From Polyodon spathula (lineage: Eukaryota; Chordata; Actinopteri; Acipenseriformes; Polyodontidae): a stretch of DNA of 64,000 bases. The position numbers and the translations under genes were made by a program. The stretch spans positions 5,185,281 through 5,249,280 of the forward strand of contig NC_054559.1 in the NCBI RefSeq assembly GCF_017654505.1, given 5' to 3'. Shown here one piece after another: positions 48,740 to 59,083 of the stretch. Every line of letters starts with the position of its first letter. The first letter of the stretch is position 1. Below the pieces are notes generated by a model. It was not told where the DNA came from. It was given only the letters and a program-made list of their open reading frames with translations, and did no database searches.

Positions 48740-49300
48740 AAAAAAAATGGAGGTGTACACCAGAAATACCTGGAGGCACCAATTCTTCAAATAGAGGTAA
48801 TTATGTGGAATTACTTTCTCTGATTCCTGACTTAAGGAATATAAAGAAGACAAGCATTGAATTGACAACAGAACTGGCAGAAGGCACAGGTGTCGTTGTC
48901 CATCAAATCAACAGTATGAAGGTTACTCTTGAAATCAGGACTTCAAGGTGTTGCACCTTTGTTAAGAAAGGGGAACAAGACTAAAAGGTTAAATTATGCA
49001 CAAGAACACAGAAATTGGACTATGGAACAATGGTCAGAGGTGCTTTGGACTGTTAATGGATGGACAACAATACTTGTGTCTTCTGCCAGTTCTGTTGTCA
49101 ATTCAACGCTTGTCTTCTTTCTATTCCTTAAGGATATTATCTTCAGGTATTACTCATCCTTGTTAGACAGCTTTCTGGGTCTTACAGTCTTGAGTTTGTT
49201 AATTACGGATTATGTTTCTCTGTACTTGTTGATTATGCTTCAGATACCACACCTTGAAAATCAAGTAATGCAAGATTTTCACTCTAGTAGTAGAAAATAC
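48740..49300 (+). pseudogene. Tc1-like remnant (family G), rearranged
   Basis: Frames give APLLRKGNKTKRLNYAQEHR, then NWTMEQWSEVLWT, matching the Tc1 segment before the first catalytic Asp (RLxxAxxHxxWTxxQWxxVLWxDESKF), which is then lost. Upstream GGAGGCACCAATTCTTCAAA through CTCTGATTCCTGAC is shared with 61100-61170. A partial inverted segment (TCTTCTGCCAGTTCTGTTGTCAATTC) at 49079-49104 mirrors 48857-48884, so this copy carries a hairpin-like inverted duplication. No terminal repeats were identified. Confidence 0.6.
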
Positions 49301-49393
49301 TAGTAGAAAACACTAGTAGAGGATTTGAGTAAATTGTCAATGTTCATAATGCATCAGAGCAGAAAAAGTAACATGTCTAAGGCTTTTGCACAG

Positions 49394-49394
<1 letters not shown>

Positions 49395-49468
<74 letters not shown>
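49395..49468. repeat. (TA)n microsatellite
   Basis: About 36 TA units. Confidence 0.97.
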
Positions 49469-49473
<5 letters not shown>

Positions 49474-50042
49474 TACAGTGAAAAGTTTTAACTACCGGAA
49501 ACATTGTTTGTAGACAAATTTTTTTGTCAATCATATATTTTATAACCAAGTAATTCAGCAAGATGTATTTATTTTGGGTTAGTGAATTAGTGAATCAAAC
49601 AAACAAATCTCTTGAATTGATTCACGAAACTGAACGAATTTGTTGTTTGCAAAACAAACTGGACGACCTGCACATCACTAATTTCCAGGCCAGAAAAATA
49701 GAGCACCTATCAGTGGTTAAAGCCTGGTTTCCATTTATGCACTAATAAATAATCACTTTGCACACACTGAAATTAATGTCCTTTAGTATATACCATGTGA
49801 ATACAGCTCATTTTATTATTCTGAACTGGATGCTCATTAAAATACATCAGCATGTATTACAATAAAAATCACATATTAATTCTGATTACCATAGTAGCAT
49901 TAAATTTAATGTGTGCCAAATATGCCAAGTATTGCATATGATAATGAATAAAATTGAAATAGTAAATATGGAACTCATTAACTTGTACACTAATTGTGCA
50001 CCATAAAGTTTAGTGCCCTTTCATAAATTTTGTGTATGTGTA
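49469..50042. other. no feature recognised
   Basis: AT-rich sequence. The short plus frame 49563-49745 is unsupported. Confidence 0.4.
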
Positions 50043-50147
50043 CAGCTATTGCCAAACATTTTGCATCACCTGGAATTGTAGGATTATGATTTATGAAGCA
50101 AAATTTGTTTATTGTATAAAGTGATGCAAAACCTTCGGCCATAGCTG
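50043..50147. mobile_element. Tc1-type MITE, 105 bp
   Basis: Left end CAGCTATTGCCAAACATTTT and right end (reverse complement) CAGCTATGGCCGAAGGTTTT continue with GCATCAC on both sides. TA flanks lie at 50041-50042 and 50148-50149. Almost the whole element is inverted repeat; it has no coding capacity. Confidence 0.8.
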
Positions 50148-50195
50148 TAGGTTGTAGAACCTCAAATCGTAGCACAAGAACAAGAGTGGTGAAAT

Positions 50196-50220
50196 ATATA
50201 TATATATATATATTATACAT

Positions 50221-50284
<64 letters not shown>
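50196..50284. repeat. imperfect (TA)n microsatellite
   Basis: TA array with several slips, followed by an AAAAC-rich run. Confidence 0.95.
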
Positions 50285-50286
<2 letters not shown>

Positions 50287-50741
50287 CAAAACAAAAAAAC
50301 AAAACAAAACAAAACAAAAAAGCACACACATTTTCTATTTACATTATATTCCACTGATGTAAGTTGCCTAAAATGTGTTATCACTGCTGGTGTTTACATG
50401 CACAAGTCATGACAGTTTTCCTCACAACCTGTTTACCTTCTTTTCATAAAATGCGTTGCTATCCAGTTCTGATTTAGGAAAAGAAAATGTCTGTACCAAT
50501 GCAAATTACTCAATTCATAGTAATTTAGGGGAGGGGATATTTAAATGTACATGTCTGCTTATTAAGTAGGAAAAGAACGACTGAATAGTGTGAGGTGAGC
50601 TTCATGCATTGCCATGAAGATAAAAACATTTTCCAACACATACACACACAAAATTATATAAAATATAATTTCTACAAGTTTTGCTACTTACAATTTATAT
50701 CTGTGTGTGTTTGTGGAGCATCAAAAGTTGCATTTCATTAA
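50285..50741. other. no feature recognised
   Basis: CAAAA-rich run followed by AT-rich DNA. Nothing supported. Confidence 0.4.
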
Positions 50742-51315
50742 TACTAGAGCCGCCTTTTACAATACATGTTTTTATACAACCTACAATTTTTCTATATCTG
50801 CAAGTCTGTTGTTATCTCAACTGGACCTAACAGCCATCAATTCCTTTGTTTTGTACAAGTTAGGAGAGATTTCATCTTGAAGCTAGCCACAGCACCTCAG
50901 CAGAAACATTTTGATCAGAACACTACAAAGCTGCAGGCTGCTGAAGCTCAAGCTGGATTCTGTGCTGCAAGTGACACACACACAGGATAAATCATATGTT
51001 ACTTTCATTTTAGTTTAAAAACTACTTTTTTTTTACAGTTTTGTATGTGCATATACCTGATACACACAAGTTTCTTTGTAAATGTTTATTTTATATAGTT
51101 TTTCATTTTTTTTAAGCAGTGCTTTATATTTGGTAATTTAGAAAATGAACCCTTTTATGTTTAATTGTTCATATAAATACAACGTTTCATCTGTGCAGAT
51201 ATTTGATGTGCTTGAATACAACTTTTGACTTTCTATCTGATAGTTTGTCTTTCATTTTAATACTGATGATGTTTAAAATGTACCGTGATAATGACTGCCG
51301 ACTGCCGTTCTAGTG
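50742..51315 (+). mobile_element. piggyBac-type element (family P2), second deleted copy
   Basis: TTAA at 50738-50741 and 51316-51319. Ends TACTAGAGCCGCC and GACTGCCGTTCTAGTG are inverted relatives of each other and of the 13403-14545 ends. The 574-bp interior keeps only a transposase C-terminal scrap, like the first copy. Confidence 0.8.
50809..50988 (+). pseudogene. piggyBac transposase C-terminal scrap
   Basis: The frame reads LDLTAINSFVLYK, then, after a break, VRRDFILKLATAPQQKHFDQ. These are the same conserved blocks as LDLAAINSWVLYK and RREYILQLAQELRKK in the first P2 copy. The catalytic aspartates and the cysteine-rich domain are not visible. Confidence 0.7.
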
Positions 51316-51720
51316 TTAAAGTAGTCCATAAATGAACAGTTTGTGCATTACCCTTTTTGATCTCCCTGAGGATGAAGTTATAGCTCAATACTTGTTTCAA
51401 ACTTGTTATACACTCATTTCAATATATCTTTCATTATGTATATTTGATTTTATCCGTCATATTATAGTAATATAATATAAAGTCAAGACACTTAGTCAAC
51501 ACGTGTCATTGCCTCTCCAAATGACCTGCCTATTGTTCAATTGAATCTGCTAAGAGGACTTTGCTGCCCTTCCCTTGACAGTTTTTTTTTTTTCCGGTTT
51601 GTGTTTTCGAGCTCTACAAATGTCATACAGCGCCTCAGTACTCGTAACTCCGTCACCTCTGGGCTGCAAAGTGGCCGCTAAATAGATAGATGAGCACATT
51701 GAGACACTTGTTATCATAAT
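51316..51720. other. no certain feature; left part of Harbinger-related sequence from about 51640
   Basis: From about 51640 the sequence (CTCGTAACTCCGTCACCTC) resembles 22266-22290 next to the Harbinger fragment. Earlier bases are unassigned. Confidence 0.4.
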
Positions 51721-51870
51721 TACTGATCATTATTTGTACGTATTGAGTAATTTGCATTGCTCTTAAGCTTACATAGGGCGCAGTGACAAATAATTGCCTA
51801 ACTGGCCACAATGCAATTTGAATCTTGCATTTGCAATTATTTGCACTGTGCCTATACTTACATCTATCCT
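51721..51870. mobile_element. two facing Harbinger-type ends
   Basis: GATCATTATTTGTACG to GGGCGCAGTGACAAATAATTGCC (51777-51799) matches the right end of the 21870-22423 element. After 34 bp the inverse GCAATTATTTGCACTGTGCC (51833-51852) begins. TAA follows the first end, fitting the 3-bp TWA target of Harbinger elements. Two non-autonomous copies inserted nearly tail to tail, or one tiny hairpin element, would both explain it. Confidence 0.55.
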
Positions 51871-52867
51871 TATATGTTGCCGGACAAGAAAAATAAAAGG
51901 CGTTTTGTACAAGAAACAGAGTCTAGTTACATATAGTAGATTTTCTGATTTCAAAAATGCTTTAACCTAATAGAAAAAAATGAGACCTCTTCATTCAGTA
52001 TGTTTTGTTTTTTTTGCTTGTTTTGTTTTAGATGTCATTTTACGGTACTGCTAAAATTGTAGGGCTTTATAGTATACAGTTGTTTTATAATCAAGGCAAT
52101 ACAAAAAATACTGAGCTCTTTAAAATAAATAAATTCATAATGAAGCCCTTTGCAATGCATATTTATAAAAATATGTATTTTTTACCCATTTTTTTTTTAA
52201 TTGCTATAAGCTTAGACCTTTCTGATCCCTAGCTATAAGAAGCAATTAATTGCACAATTGCCTTAAGTAACATCTATCATGGGTAACTACTAAAAACAAA
52301 GCCACATTTGTACCCCAGAATGTATTAAATTAGCCTAGCTGAGAATTCATGCTAGTTGTCTCTTGTATTATCGTTGTGGGCACTAGACTTGAGTGACTAA
52401 GTATAGAGTTGAGTAAAATGTTTTAAACCTAGGGCAAGATTTGTGTTTCAAGAATTAATTTGTTCAAATTGCTTACAGAATGAAGTTCCAGAAAGTTAAA
52501 AAAATATAATCTACTGAGGAATTTGTTGAATTCCTATGGGCTACCAGTATACTGGATTCTTAATAGCAAACGATATCAAACATTGAAATGGTGAGAGCCT
52601 TGTACTGTTCATGTGGAATTCTTCTAGGATCAGAATTGCTGAAGCTACGCTTCTATAGGAAACCTTATATATGCACAGGTTTAATATGTATATGAATATA
52701 TATGCAGTCAAAACATGTTTAGCATTATAAAACCTTAGTGGAGCAGTATGTCTGGGATTTTGTTTTGTTTCCCGTGCTTATTAGATTTTATTGTTTTGGT
52801 AGCTGAATGAGACAGGCTGCGCTTGTAGTGCTTCAACACAACCTCAAAAAACGTATTTTAAAACCAG
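51871..52867. other. no feature recognised
   Basis: AT-rich. A frame after a good acceptor at 52032 (MSFYGTAKIVG and on) has no donor and is not called. Confidence 0.35.
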
Positions 52868-52871
52868 TTTA

Positions 52872-53551
52872 ACCCTTTGAGTAGTACGAACATACCGGTA
52901 TGTCATTGAATTAATGGTCCCTAGGGAGTACGAACAAACAGGTACGTTCTGCAAATTTTGAGCTTTGAACTTGAACTTTGAACTTGAATTACAGAGTCTA
53001 CAATACTGCTGGTAATCTGTTATTGCAACACTATGTGTCCGTAACACCTTGTAGTGGTCTCTTGCGCCATCTGCCAGATATTTCTGGAATTACACGCAAC
53101 AAACCCGTCACAAAATGTCAACAATGTCTGGAAAATGGCGAGAAATGCTCTGTGGGAAAGAAGTACTAGAAATTATACTGAATTCCGATTTAAATTCTTC
53201 ACTGAATCAGATGTTAATGAAAATATCAGTGAAGAATATTTACCTACAACATTGAGTGGCCCAAGCTCAAACAACGTGACAAGGATCACTGAGCTACATT
53301 CTCCTCACTGCCTATTGTTGTTGATTGATTGCCTATTATTATCAAAACCTTTCGCTATGACAAAATAACGATTAATATTTATCTGTTTTGTTTATTTACT
53401 GTAAGAAATAGTTGTTTACATACTTTCATTGTGTAATAAATTGCTAATAGGCCTACTAACAAATGTGTCGATGTGAGGAGTGTAAATATGAAAGAAAAAA
53501 ACTTACTCCAGTGGGCCCATCTAAACATTCTAAAACTCACTACTCAAAGGG
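52872..53551. mobile_element. piggyBac-type element (family P3), 680 bp
   Basis: Ends CCCTTTGAGTAGTACGAAC and CTCACTACTCAAAGGG are flanked by TTAA at 52868-52871 and 53552-53555. Inside, 53090-53170 reads NKPVTKCQQCLENGEKCSVG, resembling the cysteine-rich tail of a piggyBac transposase; nothing else of the enzyme remains. The ends differ from P1 (CCCTTTGCGG) and P2 (TACTAGAAGG), so it is a third family. Confidence 0.82.
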
Positions 53552-53839
53552 TTAAGAAAGATACACGATATCATTTAAATTTTGAAGGAGGATTTCTCTC
53601 CCTACAAGAAAACTTAATGTAAACTCAAATTACCAGAAAGGTACTACCAAAATATCATGGTAATAAGGTGTTTACTATGCAGTGAAATGCTTTTAAAAGG
53701 ATGTGTTTCCCCAGTTAGTCATTCAAAATAGTTCAATAGTAAGCACATCATTAGGGCCAAAGTGATTGAGTTCTTCCTCAATCACTTAGGCTATAGAGCC
53801 TAAGTTCTGTTCCTGTTTGTATTATTGTGATTGTGTAGG

Positions 53840-54493
53840 CTAAGGCAAGAGTGGTGGCGGGTGTAAAGGTGCAGAAAACAGCAGGCAAATCAGCAGCAGG
53901 AATTCCACAACATTGCAATCTTTTATTTCTCCAATCAACAGGAACACATGAACACTTTACAGTTATAAAAACTATTTACTGAAAGAAAAAAAAAGGGAAA
54001 AAATAAATAAACCACAGACTGGACCATCAACTTCCAGGTCAATTTGCAGAGAGGGATTTGCTGTTTTAAATAACACTGGCTCACTAAAGACACAGCCCAG
54101 GGTGCCCTCCTCTCATGGCTGTCAACCGTTAACTCCCTACTAAGACACAAAGCTGCCTTTTTATACCTGCCCCAGGTTCCTCCCCTTTAGATTATACCAT
54201 TACCCCAGGTAAGCTAAGTATTAGACCAATACAGTGTTTCACTTTAAAAACAATATATCTAGATTAAAAATATAACCATAAACATAGTTAAATACTCTTA
54301 TCAGTAGTAGTCTATACTTCAATAAGTCACATACAGATAGCACAGCTTAATTTATAATAATCCTGCTGTTTCTTCTTCAATGCAGTACATGTATGCTTTC
54401 CCCCCCATGCATGAATGTACAATACATTAGGCTCGCTCCCGTACTAAAAAATAGCATGCATGAGCTTCCACTTGCGGCCCCCCTGACATAGAC
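53840..54493 (-). mobile_element. probable solo LTR, minus orientation
   Basis: The minus strand begins TGTCAGGGGGGCCGCAAG (54493) and has a TATA box, GGTATAAAAAGGC, at about 54168-54156. Polyadenylation-like AATAAA motifs lie near 53920 and 54010. This is the arrangement of an LTR. The 3' boundary and target duplication could not be fixed. No similarity to LTR-A or LTR-B was noticed. Confidence 0.5.
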
Positions 54494-54707
54494 ATTACAC
54501 ATAACCAAGCATGGTATTTTCTTTCAAAGCTCCAAGACACAAATTAAAAACACACACATTAACTGTCACCAGACAGGTAAGTTATAAAATAAACTAACAT
54601 TGTATTACATCTGAACGGATCCCTTTTCAGATTTAATGGCCATGATTTGTCATTTTAAACACGATTAACAGTTACTTATTTGTTTCTGTTTTGCTATTTA
54701 TTTGCAG

Positions 54708-54752
54708 GTACGTGCTCCCTCAAGATTAAATCCAGGCAAGCATCCCCCGCTG
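54708..54752 (+). CDS. candidate exon of the plus-strand host gene (45 nt)
   Basis: A strong acceptor (TTTGCTATTTATTTGCAG) and a consensus donor (GCTG|GTAAGT) enclose 45 nt. Phase 0 gives VRAPSRLNPGKHPPL and phase 1 gives TCSLKIKSRQASPA; phase 2 has a stop. The 44623 exon ends in phase 2, so at least one exon between them is missing or this one is false. Confidence 0.35.
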
Positions 54753-56422
54753 GTAAGTACAGTCACATTTTTTTTTACGTTTCTTCATGGCATTGGTTAA
54801 CAACAGCAAGTTCCTTAGTTAAATCGTTTGTGTTGCTCAGGGTTTTGAGACTAGTGTGGAAATACAAAGTAGCTTTCTCACACTGTTAAATTGGTCCTGG
54901 TTTTATTTGTCCATTTATCTGGATTTACCTTCCCACATTTCTTTGACAGTGCACCTAACTGTGAAACATTAGGCATCATGTCCAGGAAGCGTAGTCACTA
55001 TTTTCAGATTGAATTGGCAGACAGCTAACCAGATACCTCTGATCCAATCCACAAAAGAAAAACCCTACATGGAAATGTTAACCTATTATTGAGAACAGTT
55101 AATACAATTTATGAGCCAAAACCACAGACCTTCTATGATAAATTATGCAGAAATTGACATGAGTTTCTCTCTTTGTCTGTCTACAACATAAACTGGCTCT
55201 AGTTCTTTATGACTCGCAAGCACTAAACTCAAAGCTAAGATGATATCATGATGATGCATTCTCACTTCTTAACACTGCACATCTGTTTTCATCTTTAATC
55301 TTTCCGGTTGGTCTGTTATTCGCTTATTTGTTAGGTTTTTTTCTTGTTTATTTTTTTCCTCCCATCACCATACCCCCACTATTCAAGTTCAACCATTAAC
55401 TTTATTAAATAACAAAAATTCATTCTAGTCGGAACGTTTGTCACTGAATTTATTGAGCTCCTTTTAGTAGTTCTAAATTCAGGACTATTGAGTGTTTAAT
55501 AGTTATTGATGGTGAAATCTTGATGTGGTTCAGGATGTGAAGTGAGGGCTCAAATAAGTAAATAAACTGAAGCCAGTATCTGTATATAGTCTGAGCATTC
55601 ACATTGTGAGTAACCTTTACAGTAAGTGTCCTCAATTACTGTGTATTTACATAGTAGTGTACTTACGCTTAATTACAGTGTTATTGACCTGCAAAACCTA
55701 CAAATGAAATGTCTAGAAGGGGAAACAACATAACATTGAGACTCTCTCCATTGGGTAAAAACCATGTGGCTGCATATTCAAGGTACCTGAGTAGGTCTAG
55801 CCTGGGGTTCGCTGGCTGGTAAAAGCAGCTGACCATGAAGATGTTTTACTGTATAAAGTAGCATTAATGGGTTGCGCAAACTATGCACCTCAGTTCTGAA
55901 ACTTGATTCCAAAACATACTAGGGACGCCTTCAAACCTTTAGAATTAACGTGAAGAATTAATTTTATAATGCAGAATGTATGTTAATGTTGCAGTATAGG
56001 TTTGTTTTTATTCTTCTTGTATATTTTTGTGTTCAATATATACAGCCCTTTGTATTTATATGTCATTAGTACAGTGACTTGTACTAATGTAAAATGAGCG
56101 CTGATAACCCTTTGTGTATCAGCTCTCTTCTCATTAAACTGGCCTTTAAAACTGATCCCCACAGAGCAGTGGCATTTAAATCTATTTGTTTAAGGAGCAG
56201 AGCCACTCTTATTCAAAATGCAAAATGTCAGAACCCTAACGGTTTACAATTAGTGCAGAATCAATCTAGCAAAAACACAAATGTGCTTACAGTAAATGCT
56301 ATAGTACTGACTGACACACAGAGTTAATGCAAATCGCAGTGCAATCCAAACACTCCTTTATTCTAATAATCCTGCTCAGGTGGACTTTCTCTGTGTGGCT
56401 GTATTATATTACAGGTGTATTA
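54753..56422. other. no feature recognised
   Basis: AT-rich, intron-like DNA. The plus frame 56094-56327 lacks splice or family support. Confidence 0.35.
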
Positions 56423-56427
56423 GGTTG

Positions 56428-56524
56428 TGTCACAAAGACGGCCAGAGTGGGGGACGTCCGACCAGTCCCAACATCACACACAACAGATAACACAAAATAC
56501 ACACAGGGCGGGCACTTTGCCACA
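56428..56524 (-). repeat. short 3' LTR (97 bp) of the LTR-A element
   Basis: It matches both outer parts of the 594-bp LTR: TGTCACAAAGACGGCC to GACGTCCGACCAG, then ACACAACAGATAACACAAAA to the TGCCACA end. The middle ~497 bp, including the TATA region, are absent. The junction lies at about 56466. Confidence 0.88.
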
Positions 56525-57226
56525 TATACCCCTCCCGTGCAAAGCACATATGGCCTCAATGGCCACCTCCCCCCTTAAAATCCCACAAATCTCTCTCGAA
56601 GTCCTGGGCCAAGAACAGGGACTTTAAGGGGTTGATGGGTGGCATTGTTGCCAGTAGCCAGTCTGCTACTGGCCATGCTGTCAGCAGATGTGCTGACCGT
56701 GGGGCTAATCTCTCCTTCCGCTGTACCACTGGCAGCGGAAATGCTGCCAATGGTACGGCTGTCAACAGACGCGCTGACAGTTCCCAGACTGAATCCTTCA
56801 GCCTGGGCAAGTCCAGCAGCAGAAAAGCTGCTGGAGTTGGTGGTCTCCAGACCTCCCCCAAGATCTCTGGCAGCGAAACTGCTGTGGGGGAAGGTGGTCT
56901 CCTGACCTCTCCCCCCTTTATTGCCGTCAGCTCCCTCTGGGGGGACTCCAGCCCCCAGAACTCCTGCAGAGAAATTGCTGCGGGGAAAGGCGGTCTCCTG
57001 ACCTCTCCCCCCTTTTTCATAGCCAGCAGCTCCCTCTGGTGGGGCTCCGGCCACACTGACCCCTGCGGCCAAGCAGAGCCGACTGTGACCCCTGGCGAAG
57101 CAGTTCCAGCGACCCCAGGCATTCACCCTCTGTTGGAGGACAGGGACCCAGCAGGCATTCACCCTCTGCTGGGGGACAGGGACCCAGCAGGCATTCACCC
57201 TCTGCTGGTGGAGGAGGCAGCTCTTG

Positions 57227-57730
57227 CTACTCTGGTCCTGCCGATGGAGGTGGCGAAGGCAGAGGCAGCTCCTGCTGCTCTGCTCCTGCCGTTGGAGGTG
57301 GCAGAGGCAGAGGCAGCTCCTGCTGCTCTGCTCCTGCCAGTGGCGGTGGGATCGACGTATAGTCTCCTGGCGGCAGAGGTGGGAGCGGCATGTAGTCTAC
57401 CCTTGTTTCAGGGGACTGGGCCGGCTCTCCCTCTCTTGCAGGGGACTGGTGCGGCTCTTCTCCTGGCTTTGGAGGTAAAACCAGCAGGCATTCTTTCTCT
57501 GCTGGTGAAGATGGGAGCGGTGGACGCTCTGCCTTCGTTTTCCCCTTTCCCCTTCTCTGCCTCCTCCTCACCTTCCTCTCCTGGGCCAGTTCCTCCTCTC
57601 CCTCTTGGTAGGGGCAGCGCACCACCGGGTGCCCAAACTCCCCACAGGCAAGACACCAGCTTTGGTCCTCTAGACCACCAAGGAAGTCCTCCAGATCCTG
57701 GCAGCCATCTCTTCAGTTCCAGCCTTCCAT
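57227..57730 (-). pseudogene. gag-derived protein with CCHC zinc knuckle
   Basis: The minus strand reads ATG at 57730 (MEGWN), a TGA at 57715-57713, then DLEDFLGGLEDQSW and CLACGEFGHPVVRC, a CX2CX4HX4C zinc knuckle as in retroviral and Ty3 nucleocapsids that bind RNA. A basic segment (RKVRRRQRRGKGKTK) follows, then Pro/Glu-rich repeats containing AGAEQQELPLP twice, to a stop at 57227. The capsid part is absent. It could aid packaging of the element RNA, but the stop after five codons makes translation doubtful. Confidence 0.72.
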
Positions 57731-57871
57731 TTTTTATTTATTTATTTATTTATTTATTTTTTGTTATTTTTGCTGTTGGGTTTTTTTTTTTTTTTTTAAA
57801 AAACAACAAATTGCGGATCCTGCTGTGTTCGGCGTCTAGGTGGCACTGGTAATTTCACTGCTAACACCACG

Positions 57872-58465
57872 TGTCACAAAGACGGCCTGAGTGGGGGACG
57901 TCCGACCAGAAACAGGAAAATAAACAAAGAGAGAGGTGGAGTTTGGTGGAGCTGAGCGAATGCTTTTGCTCAGCATTTAATAAATAAACAGACAGAAAAT
58001 AAACGGTTGTAACAATACAAAAACAGGACATGGCACATTCGCCAAAATAGACAAACAAAACGGACTAAACAAAACACTGTGAGCTTCTTTTACTTTAAGT
58101 TATTATTAGTTTTATTCTCTTTTCTTCCATCTCCAATCCCATTCTCCACTCACCAAACACACAACCCGAGTGGGTGAAAACATGCAGCTTTTATGCAGCA
58201 GTACCAAGACTCGATTGCTAATCAGTCATTCAATTGGAGTCTTGGTACAACTGCACGTGAATTAATAAAGTGCAATTCCCTGTGCTTGCATGTTACTTTT
58301 AACTTGCACATGAAAGGCTGCGCAATCCTCGTGCCTAAATACAAATATACATTTTAAACATTTGTGTTACACAGACCCATTTATATCGTGTACCAATGAC
58401 TATACATCAACATTAACACACAACAGATAACACAAAATACACACAGGGGCAGGCACTGTGCCACA
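57872..58465 (-). repeat. 5' LTR of the LTR-A element (594 bp)
   Basis: Reverse-complement relative of the solo LTR at 18738-19385. In minus orientation it runs TGTGGCACAGTGCC ... TATA-like GCATAAAAGC (plus 58187-58196) ... AATAAA (plus about 57977) ... GGCCGTCTTTGTGACA. It would carry the promoter and polyadenylation site of the element. Confidence 0.88.
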
Positions 58466-58470
58466 GGTTG

Positions 58471-59083
58471 CCATGGAAACATCTAATTAAATCCACTCTG
58501 CGGAGTACAGTCTAAAGGTATATTTTCAAAGAACTTCAGAACATTCCTGCAGTTTTAACTAATACTCTAGCAGCAGTACATGAGCCCAAATCCTAAACAA
58601 TAACTAATATAACAATACAAAAAAGTAGTAAGAATCAATGTGGGTCCTACTATATTTCTCCTCCATATCAAATGGTTTTAAAAATAGGTGCCAGTTAATT
58701 AATCAGTGCAGTATAAAATATTTCACCAATATGACTATTTGAATGTATTTAAATGCATTAACAGTCCTTACAGAAAGTTTTAAATATGACATACAGTAGA
58801 GCCTCAGAGTTACGAACACCAAACTTATGAACTGACTGGTCAACCAAACACCACACATCTAGATGGAAGTGTGCAATCACTCAGCCGTGCCTACAATGCT
58901 CAAGGGTAACCTCCTGAAATGGTAAGAACTAAGAAATGCAAAAGATTGCAAAGTAGACGAAAGACAGCAGAGCAATAAAAACAGACCCATCATATCCAAA
59001 GCTGAGGAAGATGATCTTGACAAAGTACTCAAGCGGTGTGCTGGTAATGAAGGCGACAACATGACATATACAGTATGTATATA
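58471..59083. other. no feature recognised
   Basis: AT-rich sequence. The minus frame 58877-59140 runs into the following microsatellite and is unsupported. Confidence 0.4.

Larger units (their letters stand above)
56428..58465 (-). mobile_element. complete non-autonomous LTR retrotransposon (LTR-A family), 2.04 kb
   Basis: Flanked by a perfect 5-bp duplication GGTTG (56423-56427 and 58466-58470), with TGT...ACA ends. In minus orientation it has a 594-bp 5' LTR, a candidate primer-binding site starting TGGTGTTAGCAG two bases inside it, a gag-derived internal region, a purine tract GGGAGGGGTATA and a 97-bp 3' LTR. There is no protease, RT or integrase, so it would depend on an autonomous relative. 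The internal part is much GC-richer than its surroundings. Confidence 0.88.

Noticed and set aside
56632..57852. 406-codon plus-strand open frame, the longest in the window
   Set aside because: It lies antisense across the LTR-A internal region, where the zinc knuckle and LTR orientation place coding on the minus strand. GC-rich tandem repeats keep several frames open.
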